Part shown: in pieces, positions 24,156 through 33,474 of the stretch
Position numbering within the stretch: the stretch's first letter is position 1
Layout of the letters: each line of letters begins with the position of its first letter
Source of the DNA: Pseudomonas viridiflava
GTDB lineage: Bacteria > Pseudomonadota > Gammaproteobacteria > Pseudomonadales > Pseudomonadaceae
Reading direction: 5' to 3'
DNA length: 64,000 bases
Assembly: GCF_900591205.1 (NCBI RefSeq)
Contig: NZ_UUPU01000082.1
Coordinates: forward strand, 159,763 to 223,762
The notes under the pieces: model-generated
Told to the model about the DNA's origin: nothing
Seen by the model: the letters and a program-made list of their open reading frames with translations, nothing else
Databases searched by the model: none
Translations under genes and position numbers: made by a program

Positions 24156-26546
24156 TTACAAAAGTGACATACCCGCCGAATGCGCGGCGCTTTCGCCTTC
24201 CTCCGAGCACACTAAATGCCGCTCCAGCACGGCCTGCAAGGCTTCGAAACGCACGGGTTTGGCCAGGCGCTCGGTGACCCCGATGCCATGGCAGTGCTCT
24301 CGGTCGGACACATTCAGCGACATACTCAAAGCGATCACCGGTAACTCACCGCAGCCGGGCAGAGCACGAATCTGACAGCACAATGAGAAACCGCCTTCAG
24401 GAACATCCAACAACACCGCGTCGAAACGCTCCCCCTGCAACGCCGCCAGGGCCGCCGGGCCGCTGTCGACGGTTTTTACCCGGTAACCGAGCTTGAGCAA
24501 CATGCCGCGCACCGCCAGTTGGCCGACGCTGTTGTCGTCCACCAACAGCACCGTGCACGCCTGTGGCGAGCGCTGCCGATCCGGCGCCTGCCGGGGCTCG
24601 ACTGGCGCGGGGCTGACCTGCATTTCCAACTGGAAGCGGCTGCCCTTGCGGGGCTCGGAATGATGAGTGAGGCGCCCGCCGAGTAGCTCGATCAATTGGC
24701 GACAGATCGCCAGCCCAATGCCCAAACCGCCATATTCGCGAGTGGTGGAGCCATCGAGCTGGAAAAAGCGCTGGTACAGGGTGGCCTCGTCGAGGAAGGC
24801 AAAGCCGATACCGGTGTCGGTCACGATAAAACTCAAGCGTACGCCACCATCGCTGTGGGGCACGCCCACCACCCGCAGGCGTACCGAGCCCTCGTGGGTG
24901 AACTTGAAGGCGTTGTCCAGCAGGCAGTCCAGGCACTGCAGCAGTTTGTCGGCGTCCCCCACCACGCGGTCGGCCACGTCGTCGGCTACATCAATGGAAA
25001 ATGCCAGGCCCTTGCTCTGGGCGTTTGCACTGAACTGCTGGCGCAAGGTGTCGAGCACCCCGCGCAGGCTGAACACGCGGGGCTGGGCACTCAGGCGCCC
25101 GGCCTGCAATTCGGTGAGGGTGAGGATGCCGTTGACCATGCGCATCATGTCCCGGGCCGAACCGGCGGCGGTTTGCTGGTACTGCGCCAGGTCCGCGTCC
25201 AGGGGCACGGTTTGCATCAGCTCGAGGGAGCCGATCACCCCGTTCATCGGCGTGCGCAGCTCGTGGGTCAGGGTGGCGAGGAACTCATCCTTGAGCCGGT
25301 TGCTGCGGGCCAATTGCAGGTTGAGCACTTCGAGCTTCTGGCTGGCATCGAACAGGATCTGCGCCTGTTGCTCGCGCATGGCATTGATGCGATCGGCCAG
25401 CGCCAGGGACAACAGCGCCACTTCGATCGCGGAGCCGATCTGGCTGGCGTACATGGTCAGGAACATGTTGGGCAGGTAACCCAGCACCATCAGCGTATTC
25501 ATCACACCACCCAGCAGGAACGCCGACCAGGCAATGATGAAATAGCGCGCCATGCGCTGGCCGCAGTACCAGGCTTTGATGGCGGCGACAAAGATGGTCA
25601 CGGTGAACACCAGCGCCAGCCCGGTGGCCAGCCGCAGCGCCAGGGCATAGCTGGTCATCAGCGACAGCAACATCACCACCGCGCCGCACGCCACCAGCGC
25701 CAGCAACAGGCGGTTGATCCAGCGACTGTGCTGCGCCGTGTGCAAAAAGCTGCGCGCGAAAAGGCTGCCAAACAGCGCCGCCGACCCGATCAGGAACGGC
25801 ACCGCCGCATTCGCCCACCACGGGTTGTTCGGCCAGAAAAACTCCACGGCCACCCCGTTGACCGACAGTTGGTAGAGGCCGAATGAGGCGATATACAGGA
25901 TGTAATACAGATAGCTGGTGTCGCGCACGCTCAGGTAGATGAACAGGTTGTAAACCAGCATCCCCAGCAACACGCCATAAATGGCGCCGAGTACGTACAA
26001 GCGCAGCGGCTGCTGTTCCAGGTAGGCGGTGCCGGCCCACAGCGTCAGCGGCGCCTGGATCGAGCCTTGGCTTTGCAGGCGCAAGTAAACCGTTTGCCGC
26101 TGATCCGGCACAAAATTGAGCTTGAACAGGTAGTTGCTCTGGCTCACATCACGGCTGGAAAACGGCAATGCGCTGCCGGTGCGCGTGGTCAGGCGGTAGT
26201 TGCCCGTGCCGTCGTTCTGGTACAGGTCCAGATGATTCAGCGGCGGGTAAGCCAGCTCCAGGAACCAGGTGCGCGGTGCACGCGTGTCTTTGGCGGTGTA
26301 GTGCAGGTCGACCTTGAGCCAGAATACCGAGCGCGAGTAGCCGGCGTTAAGGGTGGCTTGGTCGTGGAGTTTGAATTGTGCGGCGTAGGTGGGGGAGCTG
26401 ACTTGCTCGATGGTGAGCGCATCGGTCGGGTCTTCGAGCACTTGCATGACTCGGCCCAGCGGCAGGCTTCGCGTGTCCTGGTTGAACTCAATGGCACTGG
26501 CGAGCATCGGCAGCCCGCACAGCAATAAAATCAGCAAATAGCGCAT
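24156..26546 (-). CDS. Hybrid sensor histidine kinase, 7TMR-DISM type
   Basis: 796 residues. A signal peptide is followed by a periplasmic 7TMR-DISM extracellular domain (about 30-165), seven TM helices (about 175-385), a coiled coil, HisKA (EFLATLTHELRTPMNGV, phospho-accepting His), HATPase (LLDNAFKFTHEG, DTGIGF, GLGIGLAICRQL) and a C-terminal receiver (VLLVDDNS, LLDVPEGG, LAKPVR) with the acidic pocket and phospho-Asp present. No HPt domain or partner regulator is adjacent, so phosphate must pass to a separate protein. DISM domains often sense carbohydrates or other small ligands; the signal is unknown. Confidence 0.9.
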   Translation of the reverse strand: MRYLLILLLCGLPMLASAIEFNQDTRSLPLGRVMQVLEDPTDALTIEQVSSPTYAAQFKLHDQATLNAGYSRSVFWLKVDLHYTAKDTRAPRTWFLELAYPPLNHLDLYQNDGTGNYRLTTRTGSALPFSSRDVSQSNYLFKLNFVPDQRQTVYLRLQSQGSIQAPLTLWAGTAYLEQQPLRLYVLGAIYGVLLGMLVYNLFIYLSVRDTSYLYYILYIASFGLYQLSVNGVAVEFFWPNNPWWANAAVPFLIGSAALFGSLFARSFLHTAQHSRWINRLLLALVACGAVVMLLSLMTSYALALRLATGLALVFTVTIFVAAIKAWYCGQRMARYFIIAWSAFLLGGVMNTLMVLGYLPNMFLTMYASQIGSAIEVALLSLALADRINAMREQQAQILFDASQKLEVLNLQLARSNRLKDEFLATLTHELRTPMNGVIGSLELMQTVPLDADLAQYQQTAAGSARDMMRMVNGILTLTELQAGRLSAQPRVFSLRGVLDTLRQQFSANAQSKGLAFSIDVADDVADRVVGDADKLLQCLDCLLDNAFKFTHEGSVRLRVVGVPHSDGGVRLSFIVTDTGIGFAFLDEATLYQRFFQLDGSTTREYGGLGIGLAICRQLIELLGGRLTHHSEPRKGSRFQLEMQVSPAPVEPRQAPDRQRSPQACTVLLVDDNSVGQLAVRGMLLKLGYRVKTVDSGPAALAALQGERFDAVLLDVPEGGFSLCCQIRALPGCGELPVIALSMSLNVSDREHCHGIGVTERLAKPVRFEALQAVLERHLVCSEEGESAAHSAGMSLL

Positions 26547-26821
26547 AGAGCCCCAGCGTGGCCTGTCCGGTTATGTCAAAAGCCCCCCATTCCTTTTGAG
26601 AAGACGTACACCGGCGGTACATTAAGTTGTTTGGATCCACTTTAGCATAGCCGCTAAAGGCCATTGGACACCATTGAAATAATTTTTTGAGAGGCTCTAG
26701 AACGAGGCTTTCAGCGAGTTTCCCTAGTCATACAAACCCCAGAAAAGCCTTACCACCGGGGTAAAATTCAAGCATCGCCAGACGGCCACGCAAAAAGCGT
26801 TTGGTGGTAAGCTCGCGCTCC
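26547..26821. promoter_or_regulatory. Divergent promoter region with an inverted repeat ahead of thiD
   Basis: The gap separates the kinase gene (minus) and thiD (plus). TTACCACC at 26750-26757 is the exact complement of GGTGGTAA at 26803-26810, just upstream of the thiD ATG. Pairing would cover the only GG-rich stretch near the start. No TPP-riboswitch consensus was found. Confidence 0.4.
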
Positions 26822-27619
26822 ATGAATATCTACAGCTCTCGCCCCGTTGTCCTCTGTCTCTCCGGCCATGATCCCAGTGGTGGCGCCGGCTTGCAGGCAG
26901 ATATCGAAGCCCTGCTCGCTCAGGGTTGCCATGCGGCTCCGGCCGTCACCGCCCTGACCGTGCAAAACACCGTCAATGTCAGCGATTTCCGCGTACTCGA
27001 CCGCGAGTGGGTGCTGGCCCAGGCCAATGCCGTGCTCAGCGACTCCGAAGTGGCGGCGGTCAAGCTGGGCATGCTCGGCTCCACGGCGATGGTCGACACC
27101 GTGGTCGAACTGTTGCAGGCGCACCCGCACCTGCCGGTGGTGTGCGACCCGGTGCTGCGTGCCGGCGGCGGCGGCAGCCTGGGCAAGGACGAAGTCGGCT
27201 TTGCCATGCGCGAGCGGCTGTTGCCGCTGTCGCTGATCGCCACGCCGAACCTGCCTGAAGCGCGCATCCTCGCGCAATTGCCCGAGGGCACGGCCGACGA
27301 GTGCGCCGAGAAGCTGCTGGCGTATATCAAGCACCTGCTGATCACCGGCGGCCATGGCGACGAGCATGAAGTGCACAACCGCCTGTACAGCCGCGACGGC
27401 ACGCGCCAGACCTTTACCTGCCAGCGCCTGCCCGGCAGCTATCACGGCTCGGGCTGCACGCTGGCCAGCGCATTGGCCGGCAGGCTCGCCCAGGGCGAAG
27501 GTCTGGTCAGCGCCGTGCAGTCGGCACTCAACTACACTTGGCGCACCCTGCGTGACGCCGAACAACTCGGCCAGGGCCAGTTTGTACCGCGCCGTTTGCC
27601 GCTGGATTTCTGTTCGTAA
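26822..27619 (+). CDS. thiD: Hydroxymethylpyrimidine/phosphomethylpyrimidine kinase
   Basis: 265 residues of the ribokinase fold. LSGHDPSGGAGLQADIEALL is the ThiD N-terminal motif, VVCDPVLRAGGG and GSYHGSGCTLASALA the catalytic anion-hole region. It phosphorylates HMP and then HMP-P for thiamine synthesis. The ATG at 26822 is chosen over a TTG 21 bp upstream, though no strong Shine-Dalgarno is seen. It is 23 bp from thiE on the same strand. Confidence 0.93.
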   Translation: MNIYSSRPVVLCLSGHDPSGGAGLQADIEALLAQGCHAAPAVTALTVQNTVNVSDFRVLDREWVLAQANAVLSDSEVAAVKLGMLGSTAMVDTVVELLQAHPHLPVVCDPVLRAGGGGSLGKDEVGFAMRERLLPLSLIATPNLPEARILAQLPEGTADECAEKLLAYIKHLLITGGHGDEHEVHNRLYSRDGTRQTFTCQRLPGSYHGSGCTLASALAGRLAQGEGLVSAVQSALNYTWRTLRDAEQLGQGQFVPRRLPLDFCS

Positions 27620-27642
27620 GACCAAGCCAAGGGGCCTGCCCG

Positions 27643-28272
27643 ATGAAATTACGTGGCCTGTATGCCATTACCGACAGCCAGCTGTTGGCCGGCAAATTCC
27701 TCGCCTACGTCGAAGCGGCGTTGGACGGTGGCGTGACCCTGTTGCAGTACCGCGACAAAAGCACCGACGAAGCCCGGCGCCTGCGTGAAGCCGAAAAGCT
27801 GCGAGAGCTGTGCTCGCGCTACAAGACCCAGCTGATCATCAACGACGACGCCGAATTGGCTGCGCGCCTGGGCGTCGGCGTGCACTTGGGCCAAACCGAC
27901 GGCCCGCTGACCCCGGCCCGCGCGTTGCTCGGCCACAAGGCGATTATTGGCGCGACGTGCCACAGCCAGATCGAGCTGGCCGAACAAGCCGCCAAGGAGG
28001 GTGCAAGCTATGTCGCCTTCGGTCGCTTCTTCAATTCCACGACCAAGCCCGGCGCACCCGCCGCCACTGTCGAGATGCTGGCCCAGGCTCGCACACGCCT
28101 GCAGTTGCCGATCTGCGTGATCGGTGGCATCACCCTGGAGAACGCCGAACCTCTGGTGGCCCACGGTGCCGACCTGCTCGCGGTGGTGCACGGCCTGTTC
28201 GGTGCCGACAGCACCCAGGAAGTCACGCGTCGCGCCCGCGCATTCAACGATCTTCTTAAGTCTTCAGTTTAG
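27643..28272 (+). CDS. thiE: Thiamine-phosphate synthase
   Basis: 209-residue TIM barrel. It joins HMP-PP and thiazole phosphate to make thiamine phosphate. LLQYRDKSTDEARRL, LIINDDAELAARLGVGVHLGQTD (in part) and FGRFFNSTTKPGAP are the diphosphate-, Mg- and thiazole-phosphate-binding motifs. It lies between thiD and hemL with gaps of 23 and 11 bp, the arrangement usual in pseudomonads. Confidence 0.94.
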   Translation: MKLRGLYAITDSQLLAGKFLAYVEAALDGGVTLLQYRDKSTDEARRLREAEKLRELCSRYKTQLIINDDAELAARLGVGVHLGQTDGPLTPARALLGHKAIIGATCHSQIELAEQAAKEGASYVAFGRFFNSTTKPGAPAATVEMLAQARTRLQLPICVIGGITLENAEPLVAHGADLLAVVHGLFGADSTQEVTRRARAFNDLLKSSV

Positions 28273-28283
28273 AGAGCCCGATC

Positions 28284-29567
28284 ATGTCCCGTTCCGAAAC
28301 CCTTTTTGCCAATGCCCAGAAACACATCCCCGGCGGTGTGAACTCCCCCGTGCGTGCGTTCAAGAGCGTGGGCGGCACACCGTTGTTCTTCAAGCATGCC
28401 GAAGGCGCTTACGTTACCGACGAAGATGACAAGCGCTACGTTGACTATGTGGGCTCCTGGGGCCCGATGATCCTCGGCCACAGCCACCCGGACGTGCTCG
28501 ACGCCGTACGCCAGCAGTTGCAACACGGCTTGTCCTACGGCGCGCCGACCGCCATGGAAACCGAAATGGCTGACCTGGTGTGCTCAATCGTCCCGTCGAT
28601 GGAAATGGTGCGCATGGTCAGCTCCGGCACCGAAGCCACCATGAGCGCGATTCGCCTGGCCCGTGGCTTCACCGGCCGCGACAGCATCATTAAGTTCGAA
28701 GGTTGCTACCACGGCCACTCCGACAGCCTGCTGGTAAAAGCCGGCTCCGGCGCGCTGACCCAGGGCGTGCCCAGCTCGGCCGGCGTGCCCGCCGCATTTG
28801 CCAAACACACCCTGACCTTGCCGTTCAACGACATCGCCGCCGTTGAGCAGATGCTCAATGAAGTGGGCCAGGACGTGGCGTGCATCATCGTTGAGCCGGT
28901 GGCCGGCAATATGAACTGCGTACCACCGGCGCCGGGCTTCCTCGAGGGCCTGCGCGAGCAATGCGACAAGCACGGCGTGGTGCTGATTTTCGACGAAGTG
29001 ATGACCGGTTTCCGCGTGGCCCTGGGCGGCGCCCAGGCTCACTACGGCGTCACACCGGACCTGAGCACCTTCGGTAAGATCATCGGCGGCGGCATGCCAG
29101 TGGGCTGCTTCGGCGGCAAGCGCGAAATCATGCAACACATCGCGCCACTGGGACCGGTGTACCAGGCGGGCACCTTGTCGGGTAACCCGCTGGCCATGGC
29201 CGCCGGCCTGACCACCCTGCGCCTGATCAGCCGCCCGGGCTTCCACGCCGAGCTGACCGACTACACCACCCGCCTGTTGGACGGCCTGCAACAGCGCGCC
29301 GACGCAGCCGGTATCCCGTTCGTTACCACGCAAGCGGGCGGCATGTTCGGCCTGTACTTCAGCGGTGCCGACGACATCGTCACCTTTGATGACGTGATGG
29401 GCAGCGACGCCGACCTGTTCAAGCGCTTCTTCCACTTGATGCTGGAAGGCGGCGTGTACCTGGCGCCAAGTGCCTTCGAAGCCGGCTTCACCTCGATCGC
29501 CCATGGCGACGCCGAGCTGAAACTGACCCTGGACGCTGCCGAGCGTGCCTTCGCCGCACTGAAATAA
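28284..29567 (+). CDS. hemL: Glutamate-1-semialdehyde 2,1-aminomutase
   Basis: 427 residues, fold-type I PLP enzyme that turns glutamate-1-semialdehyde into 5-aminolevulinate. HIPGGVNSPVRAFKSVGG is the family N-terminus; FDEVMTGFRVALGGAQ and LSTFGKIIGGGMPVG carry the PLP Asp and Schiff-base Lys. Full length. A strong hairpin follows the stop. Confidence 0.95.
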   Translation: MSRSETLFANAQKHIPGGVNSPVRAFKSVGGTPLFFKHAEGAYVTDEDDKRYVDYVGSWGPMILGHSHPDVLDAVRQQLQHGLSYGAPTAMETEMADLVCSIVPSMEMVRMVSSGTEATMSAIRLARGFTGRDSIIKFEGCYHGHSDSLLVKAGSGALTQGVPSSAGVPAAFAKHTLTLPFNDIAAVEQMLNEVGQDVACIIVEPVAGNMNCVPPAPGFLEGLREQCDKHGVVLIFDEVMTGFRVALGGAQAHYGVTPDLSTFGKIIGGGMPVGCFGGKREIMQHIAPLGPVYQAGTLSGNPLAMAAGLTTLRLISRPGFHAELTDYTTRLLDGLQQRADAAGIPFVTTQAGGMFGLYFSGADDIVTFDDVMGSDADLFKRFFHLMLEGGVYLAPSAFEAGFTSIAHGDAELKLTLDAAERAFAALK

Positions 29568-29577
29568 AGGGCCGAAA

Positions 29578-29615
29578 AAATCTGACGCCATCTGGTCGGC
29601 GTCAGATTTGCTACT
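29578..29615 (+). terminator. Intrinsic terminator after hemL
   Basis: AAATCTGACGCC (29578-29589) and GGCGTCAGATTT (29598-29609) form a perfect 12-bp stem with an 8-base loop 11 bp after the hemL stop. The T run is within the stem. Confidence 0.8.
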
Positions 29616-29792
29616 TTGCTTACAGAGATTTCCCAAGTTTTTCGAGAAATCACCTGCAATCCGGCAGATAACTTGCCCAACCAGCAGAAAAACGAGTAAA
29701 GACTTTGTAAGCAGAGCCCTGCTTATTTCATAATGCGCGCTTATTGGATCCCACAAGGGTCCGCGCGCCCCGTCAGAGGTAAGTCGATTCCC

Positions 29793-30347
29793 ATGAAACG
29801 CACCGGCCGCACCCTGGTTCTGGGCTGCCTGTTGCTCCTTCAGCCGCTGCTGGCACATGCACAAGCAGGCGGCAACTCGTTGTTAATCCCAGCGATGGGT
29901 CGTTGCACCCTCAATACCCAGCCAGACAGCCAGGCCGAAGCCCTGAGCGCGTGCCAGAAACAGGCCGACGGCGGGGATGCGCAGGCGCAATACGAGTTGG
30001 GCGAGTACTACCACGACAGCAAAAACCCCGCCCGCGACCTCAACAAAGCCTTGAGCTACTTCGAGAAAGCCTCGTTGCAGGGCCACGCGCAGGCGCAATT
30101 TCAGCTGGGCACCATGTTCTTCAAGGGCGAAGGGGTGCCGGCCAATAACGTCCAGGCGTATATCGTGCTGAAAATGGCCGCGGTCAACGGCGCCGAAGAC
30201 GCACTGGACACCGCCGACGAAGTCGCCGAGCACATGCAGCGCGATGAGTTGGAAGTGGCTACCCAGGTGCTGGGCCAGATTTTCCGCAATTACCTGCAGG
30301 AATTGCAGAGTGCCGATGGGCGCTCACCGTTCTCGCCCCTGCCCTGA
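29793..30347 (+). CDS. Exported Sel1-like repeat protein
   Basis: 184 residues from the ATG at 29793, where a clean signal peptide (MKRTGRTLVLGCLLLLQPL, cleaved near AHA) begins; the longer frame adds 20 residues before it. Two Sel1/TPR-like repeats are clear: GDAQAQYELGEYYHD and GHAQAQFQLGTMFFKGEGV. Such repeats mediate protein contacts. Location is periplasmic or envelope; function unknown. Confidence 0.75.
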   Translation: MKRTGRTLVLGCLLLLQPLLAHAQAGGNSLLIPAMGRCTLNTQPDSQAEALSACQKQADGGDAQAQYELGEYYHDSKNPARDLNKALSYFEKASLQGHAQAQFQLGTMFFKGEGVPANNVQAYIVLKMAAVNGAEDALDTADEVAEHMQRDELEVATQVLGQIFRNYLQELQSADGRSPFSPLP

Positions 30348-30403
30348 TCTCTTCTGTAGAGCCCGCCTGTGTACCCAGCGGACATATGTGGCCGACAGCC
30401 TTA

Positions 30404-30433
30404 TGTGGCGAGCGGGCTTGCCCGCTCGCCACA
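30404..30433. repeat. Single REP hairpin
   Basis: TGTGGCGAGCGGG-cttg-CCCGCTCGCCACA is a perfect 13-bp stem between convergent genes; it may also terminate transcription. Confidence 0.9.
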
Positions 30434-30451
30434 GGCCACAGGTGGGGCGTA

Positions 30452-30778
30452 TTACTTCTCTGGCATCGGCATCGGAAACGGCATCACATTGCTGGTGCCC
30501 CGCGCCTCGCTGATCTTCGGCGTCCCCAGCCGTTCGACCTCATCAATGCGCACAATCGAATGCATCGGCACAAAGCTGCGCACCACGCCTTCGAATTGCG
30601 CCTTGAGTTTTTCTTCGCCCGGGTCGACGACCAATTGGGTGCGCTCGCCAAAGACGAACTCTTCCACTTCCAGGAAGCCCCACAGATCACTTTGATAGAT
30701 CTGCTTGGCGTACATTTCGAACACCTGGCCCTGGTTAAGGAAAATCACCTTATAGATTGGAGCTTCACGTTTGGTCAT
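30452..30778 (-). CDS. DUF1820-family protein
   Basis: 108 residues from MTKREAPIYKVIF, the conserved start in pseudomonads; six more residues are possible upstream. Soluble, with YQSDLWGFLEVEEFVFGER and PMHSIVRIDEVERLG conserved features. It lies next to miaB on the opposite strand. Function unknown. Confidence 0.75.
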   Translation of the reverse strand: MTKREAPIYKVIFLNQGQVFEMYAKQIYQSDLWGFLEVEEFVFGERTQLVVDPGEEKLKAQFEGVVRSFVPMHSIVRIDEVERLGTPKISEARGTSNVMPFPMPMPEK

Positions 30779-30909
30779 GGTGGGCGAATAACACATCGGG
30801 GATATAAAAGAGGGCGCGAACTATAGCATGGCACCCGATGCACAACGCTAGGAACCAATGGACATGCCCCCTATAATGCGCGGTTCTTTACCACCAGTTG
30901 ACGATTCCC

Positions 30910-32238
30910 ATGGCCAAGAAGCTTTATATCGAAACCCACGGTTGCCAGATGAACGAGTACGACAGCTCGCGCATGGTCGACCTGCTGGGTGAACACCAGG
31001 CCCTGGAAGTCACTGCCCGCGCCGAAGATGCCGACGTAATCCTGCTCAATACCTGCTCGATCCGCGAGCGAGCCCAGGACCGCGTGTACTCGCAACTGGG
31101 CCGCTGGCGCGAATTGAAACTGGCCAACCCGGACATGGTAATCGCCGTCGGCGGTTGCGTGGCCAGCCAGGAAGGCGCGGCGATCCGCGACCGCGCGCCC
31201 TATGTCGATGTGGTCTTCGGCCCGCAGACCCTGCACCGCCTGCCGGAAATGATCGACGCCGCACGCATCACCAAGCTGCCGCAGGTGGACGTGTCGTTCC
31301 CGGAAATCGAAAAATTCGACCATTTGCCCGAGCCGCGTATCGACGGCCCGAGCGCTTATGTGTCGGTGATGGAAGGCTGCAGCAAGTACTGCACCTTCTG
31401 TGTGGTGCCCTACACCCGTGGCGAAGAAGTCAGCCGGCCATTTGACGACGTGCTGTCGGAAATCATCCACCTCGCCGAAAACGGAGTGCGCGAAGTGACC
31501 CTGCTGGGCCAGAACGTCAACGGTTATCGCGGCCTGACCCACGACGGGCGCCTGGCCGACCTGGCCGAGCTGATCCGCGTGGTCGCCGCCGTGGACGGTA
31601 TCGAGCGTATTCGCTACACCACCTCGCACCCGCTGGAGTTCTCCGACAGCCTGATCCAGGCCCACGCCGAGGTGCCGGAGCTGGTCAAACACCTGCATTT
31701 GCCGGTGCAGTCGGGCTCGGACCGCATCCTTTCGGCGATGAAACGCAACCACACCGCCCTGGAATACAAATCCAAACTGCGCAAATTGCGTGCGGCGGTG
31801 CCGGGCATTTGCATCAGCTCGGACTTTATCGTCGGCTTCCCTGGCGAAACCGAGAAAGATTTCGAGCAGACCATGAAGCTGATCGAAGACGTCGGTTTCG
31901 ACTTCTCCTACTCGTTCGTCTACAGCCAGCGCCCCGGCACCCCGGCTGCCGACTTGGCGGACGAAACCCCGGAAGCGCTGAAAAAAGAACGCTTGAACGC
32001 GCTGCAGCATCGGCTGAACCAGCAAGGCTTCGAGATCAGCCGACAAATGGTCGGTTCGATCCAGCGCATCCTGGTCACCGATTACTCGAAAAAAGACCCG
32101 GGCGAGCTGCAAGGCCGCACCGAGAATAATCGAATCGTAAACTTCCGTTGCGACACTCCAACCCTGATCGGCCAGTTTGCCGACGTGCACATTGATGCGG
32201 CGCAGCCGCACTCGTTGCGCGGGTCGTTGATCAACTGA
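30910..32238 (+). CDS. miaB: tRNA-2-methylthio-N6-dimethylallyladenosine synthase
   Basis: 442 residues. An N-terminal UPF0004 domain has Cys in HGCQMNEYDS, NTCSIRER and VGGCVAS (auxiliary 4Fe-4S). The radical-SAM core has CSKYCTFC, and a C-terminal TRAM domain binds tRNA. It adds a methylthio group to i6A37. The ATG at 30910 (MAKKLYIETHGC) is preferred over a TTG 12 bp upstream. phoH and ybeY follow on the same strand after a REPIN. Confidence 0.95.
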   Translation: MAKKLYIETHGCQMNEYDSSRMVDLLGEHQALEVTARAEDADVILLNTCSIRERAQDRVYSQLGRWRELKLANPDMVIAVGGCVASQEGAAIRDRAPYVDVVFGPQTLHRLPEMIDAARITKLPQVDVSFPEIEKFDHLPEPRIDGPSAYVSVMEGCSKYCTFCVVPYTRGEEVSRPFDDVLSEIIHLAENGVREVTLLGQNVNGYRGLTHDGRLADLAELIRVVAAVDGIERIRYTTSHPLEFSDSLIQAHAEVPELVKHLHLPVQSGSDRILSAMKRNHTALEYKSKLRKLRAAVPGICISSDFIVGFPGETEKDFEQTMKLIEDVGFDFSYSFVYSQRPGTPAADLADETPEALKKERLNALQHRLNQQGFEISRQMVGSIQRILVTDYSKKDPGELQGRTENNRIVNFRCDTPTLIGQFADVHIDAAQPHSLRGSLIN

Positions 32239-32264
32239 GCTCTCTGACCTGATGAAGACCAAAA

Positions 32265-32354
32265 TGTGGGAGCTGGCTTGCCTGCGATAGCGGGCTAACA
32301 GGCAACATCTCTTTTGGATGTGCCGGCCTCATCGCAGGCAAGCCAGCTCCCACA
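32265..32354. repeat. REPIN
   Basis: TGTGGGAGCTGGCTTGCCTG at the left is mirrored by CAGGCAAGCCAGCTCCCACA at the right, a perfect pair between miaB and phoH. Confidence 0.92.
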
Positions 32355-32469
32355 GTGGATCTTCATAGTTCTTGAGATCGAAGGCAGCCCATTTAAGTGC
32401 TTTCGCACACCGGCGGCTGGCGTTATCCTCTGTTTCACTTCAACAGCCAAAGGGCGGCTAAAAGCAACC

Positions 32470-33474
32470 TTGAACGCACCCATAGCAGAACCCCATCGTT
32501 TTCTCCTCGAGCCGTTTGAGGCTCGCCGTTTCGCCAATCTGTGCGGACAGTTCGACGAGCACCTGCGCCTGATCGAACAACGCCTGAGCATCGAGATCCG
32601 CAATCGCGGCAATCAATTCGAGCTGATTGGCGAACCCCAGCACACCACGTCTGCAGAAAACCTGCTGCGGCGCCTCTACCGCGAAACCAAGGGTAGTGAG
32701 CTGTCACCGGAAACGGTGCACCTGTACCTGCAGGAATCGGCCGTGGAAGACCTGGCCAATAACCCCGTGGCCGAAGCCAGCGTGGCCCTGCGCACCAAAA
32801 AAGGCATGATTCGCCCCCGCGGCTTGAATCAGCAGCGCTACGTCAAAGAAATCCTCGGCAACGATATCAACTTCGGCATCGGCCCCGCCGGCACCGGCAA
32901 GACCTACCTGGCCGTGGCCTGTGCGGTGGACGCCCTGGAGCGTGAGCAAGTGCGTCGCATCCTGCTGGTGCGACCGGCGGTCGAAGCCGGTGAGAAGCTG
33001 GGCTTCCTGCCCGGCGACCTGGCCCAGAAGATCGACCCGTACCTGCGCCCACTCTATGACGCTTTGTACGAGATGCTCGGCTTTGAATACGTGGCCAAGC
33101 TGATCGAGCGCCAGGTAATCGAGATCGCCCCGCTGGCCTACATGCGTGGGCGTACGCTGAACAACAGTTTCATCATCCTCGACGAAAGCCAGAACACCAC
33201 CGTCGAGCAGATGAAGATGTTCCTCACGCGCATCGGTTTCGGCTCCACTGCCGTGATCACCGGCGATGTCACCCAGGTCGACCTGCCCAAGGGCACCAAG
33301 TCCGGCCTGGCCCAAGTGATCGAGGTGCTCAAGGACGTGCCGGGCATCAGCTTTACGCACTTCATGCCCAAGGACGTGGTGCGCCATCCGCTGGTGCAAC
33401 GCATTGTCGAAGCCTACGAGCGCTTCGACCATCGCGATGACGCCCCGGCCAAGGATGTGCGCCGCGATGCTTGA
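32470..33474 (+). CDS. phoH: PhoH-like ATPase/RNA-associated protein
   Basis: 334 residues from a TTG at 32470 (reading MNAPIAEPHRFLLEP as initiator Met). The family N-terminus begins there, while the longer frame would read through the upstream REPIN. No strong Shine-Dalgarno is seen, so the start is uncertain. An N-terminal KH-like part is followed by an ATPase with Walker A GPAGTGKTYLAVA and Walker B FIILDESQNTT. It overlaps ybeY by 8 bp and is linked to it in RNA maturation. Confidence 0.88.
   Translation: MNAPIAEPHRFLLEPFEARRFANLCGQFDEHLRLIEQRLSIEIRNRGNQFELIGEPQHTTSAENLLRRLYRETKGSELSPETVHLYLQESAVEDLANNPVAEASVALRTKKGMIRPRGLNQQRYVKEILGNDINFGIGPAGTGKTYLAVACAVDALEREQVRRILLVRPAVEAGEKLGFLPGDLAQKIDPYLRPLYDALYEMLGFEYVAKLIERQVIEIAPLAYMRGRTLNNSFIILDESQNTTVEQMKMFLTRIGFGSTAVITGDVTQVDLPKGTKSGLAQVIEVLKDVPGISFTHFMPKDVVRHPLVQRIVEAYERFDHRDDAPAKDVRRDA

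Noticed and set aside
26547..26821. TPP riboswitch before thiD
   Set aside because: The conserved THI-box stretches (CUGAGA, and the GAACCUGAU region) were looked for and not found.
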